Source of the DNA: Sclerotinia nivalis | Taxonomy: Eukaryota; Ascomycota; Leotiomycetes; Helotiales; Sclerotiniaceae | NCBI GenBank assembly: GCA_029531795.1 | Contig: JAPEIS010000012.1 | Coordinates: forward strand, 1,922,001-1,986,000 | Length of the DNA stretch: 64,000 nt | Direction of reading: 5' to 3' | Shown here: positions 59,500-64,000 of the stretch, in pieces | Position numbering within the stretch: the stretch's first letter is position 1 | Layout of the letters: each line of letters opens with the position of its first letter | Notes under the pieces: model-generated | Told to the model about the DNA's origin: nothing | Seen by the model: the letters and a program-made list of their open reading frames with translations, nothing else | Database searches by the model: none | Made by a program: the position numbers and the translations under genes

Positions 59500-60756
59500 T
59501 TGAATTGCCGATAGAAGGATCAATCTAATAGTTCTAATCCTAATAACGAATATTTAAAAAACCGAAAATGTACTATTTTATTTATTGATAGATTCGATAT
59601 AGATTTATGTAAAGAACTTACAGACGATCTTTTATTAACTACAATAAATTAAACAATATCATTTGAAGATAAGTTTATCAACGAATTTATTGATATAGTA
59701 TATAATAGATCAAATATAATTAAACAATTAATATCAACAATTGAAAACCCTTTTATAATCAAATAACCAAAAAATTTTAGAAAAACCTTACAAATAATTA
59801 TACAGGATTACTATATTTACAATAATAAAATCTATTATTATAAAAAACTATAGATTCTGTTTAATAATAAACTAAAAATACAAATTTTATATAGAATATA
59901 TTCATCAAATTTCGTTGGCTACCTTAGTCATACAAAGACTATTGATTTGATCTCCAGAAACTATTGATAACCATAGATATATCAAGAAATAGATATCTAT
60001 ATTCAAGTTTATAAACTCTGTATTCAAACAAAATCCCCAAAATCATCCCCCCCAGAATTCCTGAAATTATTGCCTATTCCTTTTCAATCATAATCAGATA
60101 TTTCAATCGATTATATTATATCTTTACCAGATTATAAACACTACAATTCAACATACAAATATATATTAATAATTATTTATAGATTAACAAAAATGAGGCA
60201 CTTTATAAATACAAAATCTTTAACAATAAAAGAATTGATTAATACTTTCATTAACTGCATTTATATATTATATAATCTCCCGGAAAATATCATTTCAAAT
60301 CGAGGAACACAATTCGTATCAGGATTCTGAATACAACTTTCTGAACGATTAAAAGTAGCCCTTAAATACAACTCAACATTTCATTTGCAAACAAACGATC
60401 AAACAAAATAAATCAATTCAATTCTAGAACAGTATTTGTATACATTTATAAACTTTTATCAAAATAATTAAATGAAATAATTACTACTAACAAAATTTGC
60501 TTCAAACAATTTGATTTCTAAAACAATAGATTGTTCGCCATTCTTCACAAATTACAGTTTTAATCTACAATTGAATATAGAACCTAATAAACCCTACCCT
60601 TCAGATATAACAATAACTCAAAAATACAAATTCTTTAAAAGAAATAGAACAATTGATAAAATGGAATATATCCTAGACCAATTCAGAACACTTGCGAAAC
60701 AATCTATTGTAATCTACAAAAAATATACAAATCGGAATAGATCAAATTCGCTATAA
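59500..60756 (+). pseudogene. Integrase relic of the plus-strand chromovirus
   Basis: Shows ENPFIIK and KIYYYKKL before the zinc domain, the core with DYIISLPDYKHYNSTYKYIL and RGTQFVSGF, and the end piece 60511-60756 (SPFFTNYSFNL, NRTIDKMEYILDQFRTLAKQ). Confidence 0.8.
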
Positions 60757-61049
60757 TATACAAAAGAACAAAAAGTATATATAAATACAAAAAACATAAA
60801 AATATCTTATAAAACAAAAAAGCTCAACAATAAATGAATCAGATTATACAAAATAATAAAAATCTATCTATATACTTGTTTGATCGAACTACTAGAAAAT
60901 ATACGAATTTTTCTAGTATTCTATCATTCATTGTTAAAACTAGCATATCCAAAACCTCATTTTCCAGAACAAACTTTAATTAACAAATCGAAATCGAAAA
61001 CTATAAAAAACAGAATCCTCGAAAGAAAAAACGAAAAGGAAAAACCAAT

Positions 61050-61210
61050 TCAGAAATAAATATTTGAAGGTATACTTGATAATCACAATAAAGATAATTA
61101 TCATTATCAAATCAAATAAAGATACTACACACCAATCTAACAATCAATATCAAATCTAAAAAACAATAAAAAGACTCTAATCAACTATTACCGTTTACAC
61201 TCCGAGAAAC
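61050..61210 (+). pseudogene. Chromodomain relic of the plus-strand chromovirus
   Basis: Plus-strand reading IFEGILDNHNKDNYHYQIK, a stop in place of Trp, RYYTPI, then SNLKNNKKTLINYYRLHSEK. It matches the minus-strand copy at 48600-48790. Confidence 0.78.
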
Positions 61211-61374
61211 CTGAATCATTATTATAAATCTTGGATCATCTAAACATTACAATACTATTACCAGCTCCAACTTCTACAAAGACTTTATAACGATTAACAA
61301 AAAAGAAAATACAATTTGCTTGAATAGGAAAATAATATCTCAAATTTTAAAACGATCTTAAAATTTGAAAGGTA

Positions 61375-61403
61375 AGTCTAGTACCCCACTTTTCGGCCAC
61401 CCC
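61375..61403 (+). repeat. Left terminal inverted repeat of the second pogo-class element
   Basis: Matches 63166-63194 inverted over about 29 bases, including the GC-rich core CTTTTCGGCCACCCC. Confidence 0.85.
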
Positions 61404-61464
61404 CTCTTTTCGGCCACCTCAAAAAAAACCATTATATAAATTTTAAACCTTAATAACTCAACAA

Positions 61465-63140
61465 TTATTGTACTTCAATACAATCGTTTGTAGAATTTGT
61501 TTTATAATCATCATTAGAATTATCTTTATCAATTTCATAATCCCTAGTTTCAATTTGCATCTCCCGAATAGCTTTAATTTCTGCAAACTTCGAATTCGGA
61601 TTAGTCTTAATTATCCTTCTTTTTTTAGGTATAATATGCTCTATTTTATATTCTAATTGCTTTATTCGATGCTCTGTTAATATAAGTGTATAATCCTTAG
61701 TATCAAATCCTTTCGAAATCTTTCGAAAAAGCAATCAACAAGTTGGAAGATCGGTTTCTTTTTTTCGAATCATGATATAAGTATAATTTCGAATATCACT
61801 TGCTTTTTAAGGAGTTTTCTATTCAATAAAAGATACTTCTTTATTTTATTGAAATATAGGATTATCATTTGAAAAAGGGTTTTGAATAATAATTTCCTTA
61901 TTGTTATTCTCGAGCAACAATTTGTTGAAAAGGGGTTTAGTATGGTTTTAAAATTATAAATCTGAAGTTTTCCATTCCTTTTTGATATTATGGATTGTTA
62001 AATCTTTTATTTTTGTTTTCTGATAGTATTCAAGAAAGCTATGTTTTCTAATTGGTATAGAATCTGATATAGAATTTAATTTATTGAGATGATGTCTATA
62101 TTCGTTTTTGAAAGGCGAGAATATCGATAAATCCAATGATTGTAGTATGTGTGATATATATAGCGGTAAAAATAAAAGGTGTATATTGTATTTGAAATAT
62201 TCTATTATAAATTTAGTGGTTTTGTGACTTCTATGATTATTTAAAATAAGTAATTTAGCCTTTTCTGATCGGAAGGGGATTGTTTGAGGTATAAAGATCT
62301 TTTTCAATTATTCAAAAGTTGTTTTATTAGTTGTCCATTTATTTTCAATTGTAGTAAAGTTCCAATCTTTATATAAAATGAAATCTGTAGGGAATTATTG
62401 TTATTGGATTCTCGAATTCTTGTAAATAATAAAGGGGGAAAGGATTTTATTGGTTGCTGAAATGTATTTAATAAAAGAGATCCAAATTCTTGAATTAGAT
62501 TGTTTTTTTTTAATAAAACATTGTTGAGAGTTTCCTATTATTAGTTTATTAAGACCTTAATCTTTTATAATGCTTGCTTTATCTATATTTCATTTGTTTT
62601 CGGGTTTGATATATTTAATATCAGGCAAATACAACTTTTCAAATCATTTGTAAATAATTTCATCAATTGCATTTGAAATACAAATGGAATCGATCTTATA
62701 TTGCCTTTTAGTTCTGATTTCAGAATTCCTAATCAAAAAACTATATAATTATTTCTTTTCAAATGATAGATTATCTTCTTTTATTTCGAGAAAGTTTTCA
62801 CTTATTTCCTTTATTTATCGATATATAAAACTAATATCCAATGATTCCTATACTAATATCCATTTTATTAGCTTTTTCTTCTAAATCGAAATTATCTTTT
62901 ATTGGTTTTGTACATCTTTTTTATAAGATAGATAATCATAGATTCGATTTTGAAATATAGTACGAGGAACTCTATATTCTGAACTAGCTCGATATATAGA
63001 CATACTATTTGCAATTGTATTAAAGACTATAGCAATATCATCTTCAGTATATGGATTCGGTATTTTGTAAATAATAATATATTCAAATTTCAGATCAATT
63101 GATTGAATGATTGTTGAATTATTAAAGGTTAAATGAGATA
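61465..63140 (-). pseudogene. Transposase relic of the second pogo-class element
   Basis: Minus strand, right to left: a psq-type helix-turn-helix (YTEDDIAIVFNTIAN, SIYRASSEYRVPRTIFQNRI), a broken middle, and the DDE part at 62307-61954 (KAKLLILNNHRSHKT, LLFLPLYISHILQSLDL). As in the first element, the second catalytic Asp is Asn. A Lys-rich tail follows at 61734-61465. Confidence 0.85.
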
Positions 63141-63165
63141 GAATACTCATAGCAATGAGTTTTTT

Positions 63166-63194
63166 GGGGTGGCCGAAAAGTGGGGTACTAGACT
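63166..63194 (-). repeat. Right terminal inverted repeat of the second pogo-class element
   Basis: Reverse complement of the left end (reads GGGGTGGCCGAAAAGTGGGG on the plus strand), followed by TA. Confidence 0.85.
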
Positions 63195-63311
63195 TAATCT
63201 TACAACTTAGGAATTTGGGGCACCTGAACAAGATTTTGCTTAAACGATTGTTTTTTCAAAAAGGTTTTATCAGTAATTTGAAAACAAACTAGACTTTGAG
63301 GAAAAAAATAC

Positions 63312-63457
63312 TGTTACGAATTCGTAACCCATTCCTAGCTAATCTGTATAACTACCTAAGGCACCCATCCCCCATATAGTCGGCGCTCTTCCTAGTACCT
63401 TCTTCCTTCTTCGTAGAATATCATCATATCTTAAAGTACCCTACTACCACCGTGATA
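63312..63457 (+). repeat. LTR-like unit of normal base composition, probably solo
   Basis: Begins TGTTACGAATTCGTAAC and ends CCACCGTGATA, the same terminal hexamers as the 163-bp chromovirus LTRs, with a similar internal CTTCTTCC/GTAG layout. It is not AT-shifted, unlike everything around it. No interior follows in a fitting position. Confidence 0.5.
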
Positions 63458-63539
63458 CGTATCCCAAAAATTTTTTAAGATATGTTTTAAAAATTTTGTA
63501 TAAGCCAATTCTGATACTCTTCAAATCGTTATTTCATCA

Positions 63540-64000
63540 ATGAGAGTATTGTATAGTACTATTAATACGATACCTATGGAAATTACAACAAACTATATTA
63601 CCGATGGTATAATAGAAACCCCGAATCTGATTATTTACCTTCAAGATAATGAGGAAGAGGAATTCACCGATATTTTAAACGAAACCCTTTTAGTCGTAGA
63701 TACAGCTCAAGAATCATCGATCTACGAAGAATCGAAACGAAAAGAAATCAACAGTCTAATGAAAAACAATGTTTTCGAAATTATACAAGAATTGGATATA
63801 CCTGAAAATATAAAAATATTCAAATCCAGATTTGTCGATGAAATCAAAAACGAAGGTACTGAAAAGGTATTCCCCAAATCGAAACTTGTAATTCAAGTAT
63901 AAAACGATACAGAAAAAGGAATAGTATTCATTCAATCGTTTACAATTCAACAAGCAAACCAACATCTTGTATTGAATATTATAGTCATTTTATAAGCAAT
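63540..64000 (+). pseudogene. Ty1/Copia reverse transcriptase fragment at window edge
   Basis: From 63540 the frame reads into the start of a Copia-type RT: SKRKEINSLMKNNVFEII, IFKSRFVDEIKNEGTEK, FPKSKLVIQ, then a stop at 63901 and DTEKGIVFIQSFTIQQA beyond. Fungal Copia RT typically reads SRFVDEIKNEGT and SRLVVQAYND here. It continues past the window end. Confidence 0.78.

Larger units (their letters stand above)
56641..61374 (+). mobile_element. Ty3/Gypsy chromovirus pol, plus strand, heavily RIP-degraded
   Basis: Left to right: protease (56881-57078), a very AT-rich gap, RT (~58200-58900), RNase H (~59000-59470), linker and integrase (~59500-60755) and chromodomain (~61050-61210). It belongs to the same family as the minus-strand element, sharing YNIKNRY-type RT blocks, SPFFTNYSFN and the chromodomain end YRLHSEKPE. 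gag is absent here. No 3' LTR was found before the pogo element at 61375. It could be the second half of the element whose LTR and gag lie at 46775-48106. Confidence 0.82.
61375..63194 (-). mobile_element. Second Fot1/pogo-class DNA transposon, RIP-degraded
   Basis: 1820 bp with ~29 bp inverted ends (AGTCTAGTACCCCACTTTTC...) and TA at both flanks (61373-61374, 63195-63196). The left end has a second copy of CTTTTCGGCCACC just inside. The transposase is on the minus strand. The ends differ completely from those of the element at 11840, so this is a separate family. Confidence 0.88.
43250..64000. other. AT-rich, RIP-degraded transposon block
   Basis: From ~43.25 kb to the window end the sequence is overwhelmingly A+T, with open frames broken every few dozen codons. 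Recognisable transposon proteins persist with Trp to stop, Asp to Asn, Gly to Lys/Arg and similar transition-type changes, the signature of repeat-induced point mutation. No intact host gene was found. Such blocks are typically heterochromatic. Confidence 0.92.

Overview
The window looks like nuclear DNA of a filamentous ascomycete (Pezizomycotina). The genes have short introns (about 47-146 bp, GT..AG, CTAAY-like branch sites). Families present include a rhodopsin-like fungal membrane protein, a copper-fist regulator and a highly reducing polyketide synthase. The transposons are AT-rich and full of transition-type decay, as expected from repeat-induced point mutation (RIP). A Leotiomycete such as a member of Sclerotiniaceae fits, but that placement is inference; I cannot run a search.

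Layout. 1-8.5 kb: a partial coiled-coil gene, a stretch with decayed coding relics, two tandem C2H2 zinc-finger genes of similar architecture, and a small two-exon gene on the minus strand. 8.5-15 kb: gene-poor, holding one complete but dead Fot1/pogo-class transposon (11840-13691) with ~65 bp terminal inverted repeats and TA target duplication. 15-35 kb: a secondary-metabolism neighbourhood. It has a seven-helix rhodopsin-like protein, a secreted AhpD/carboxymuconolactone-decarboxylase-like protein, a 14-helix MFS exporter divergent from a ~10 kb polyketide synthase (KS-AT-DH-MT-ER-KR-ACP fused to a carnitine acyltransferase), and a convergent copper-fist factor with three Cys-rich copper motifs. 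The synthase is intact in every catalytic motif I checked but carries one in-frame TGA in the enoylreductase domain, where the family usually has Trp. 36.9-43 kb: an EFM7/NNT1-like methyltransferase, a coiled-coil protein and a divergent protein kinase.

43.2-64 kb: an abrupt switch to AT-rich, RIP-degraded repeats with no intact host gene. In order: a hAT-like terminus and a near-perfect 174 bp tandem duplication; three tandem LTRs and a gag relic; a 5' LTR-gag fragment of a Ty3/Gypsy chromovirus on the plus strand; a nearly complete chromovirus on the minus strand (gag, protease, RT, RNase H, integrase, chromodomain); the 3' end of a Tad-like LINE; a second chromovirus pol with chromodomain on the plus strand; a second Fot1/pogo element (61375-63194); a non-RIPed LTR-like unit; and a Ty1/Copia RT fragment at the edge.

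The most interesting system is the exporter / acyltransferase-tailed PKS / copper-factor neighbourhood with its single nonsense lesion. A joint function for these genes is inferred from position only. Gene models with introns were joined by hand from splice signals, reading phase and remembered family motifs.
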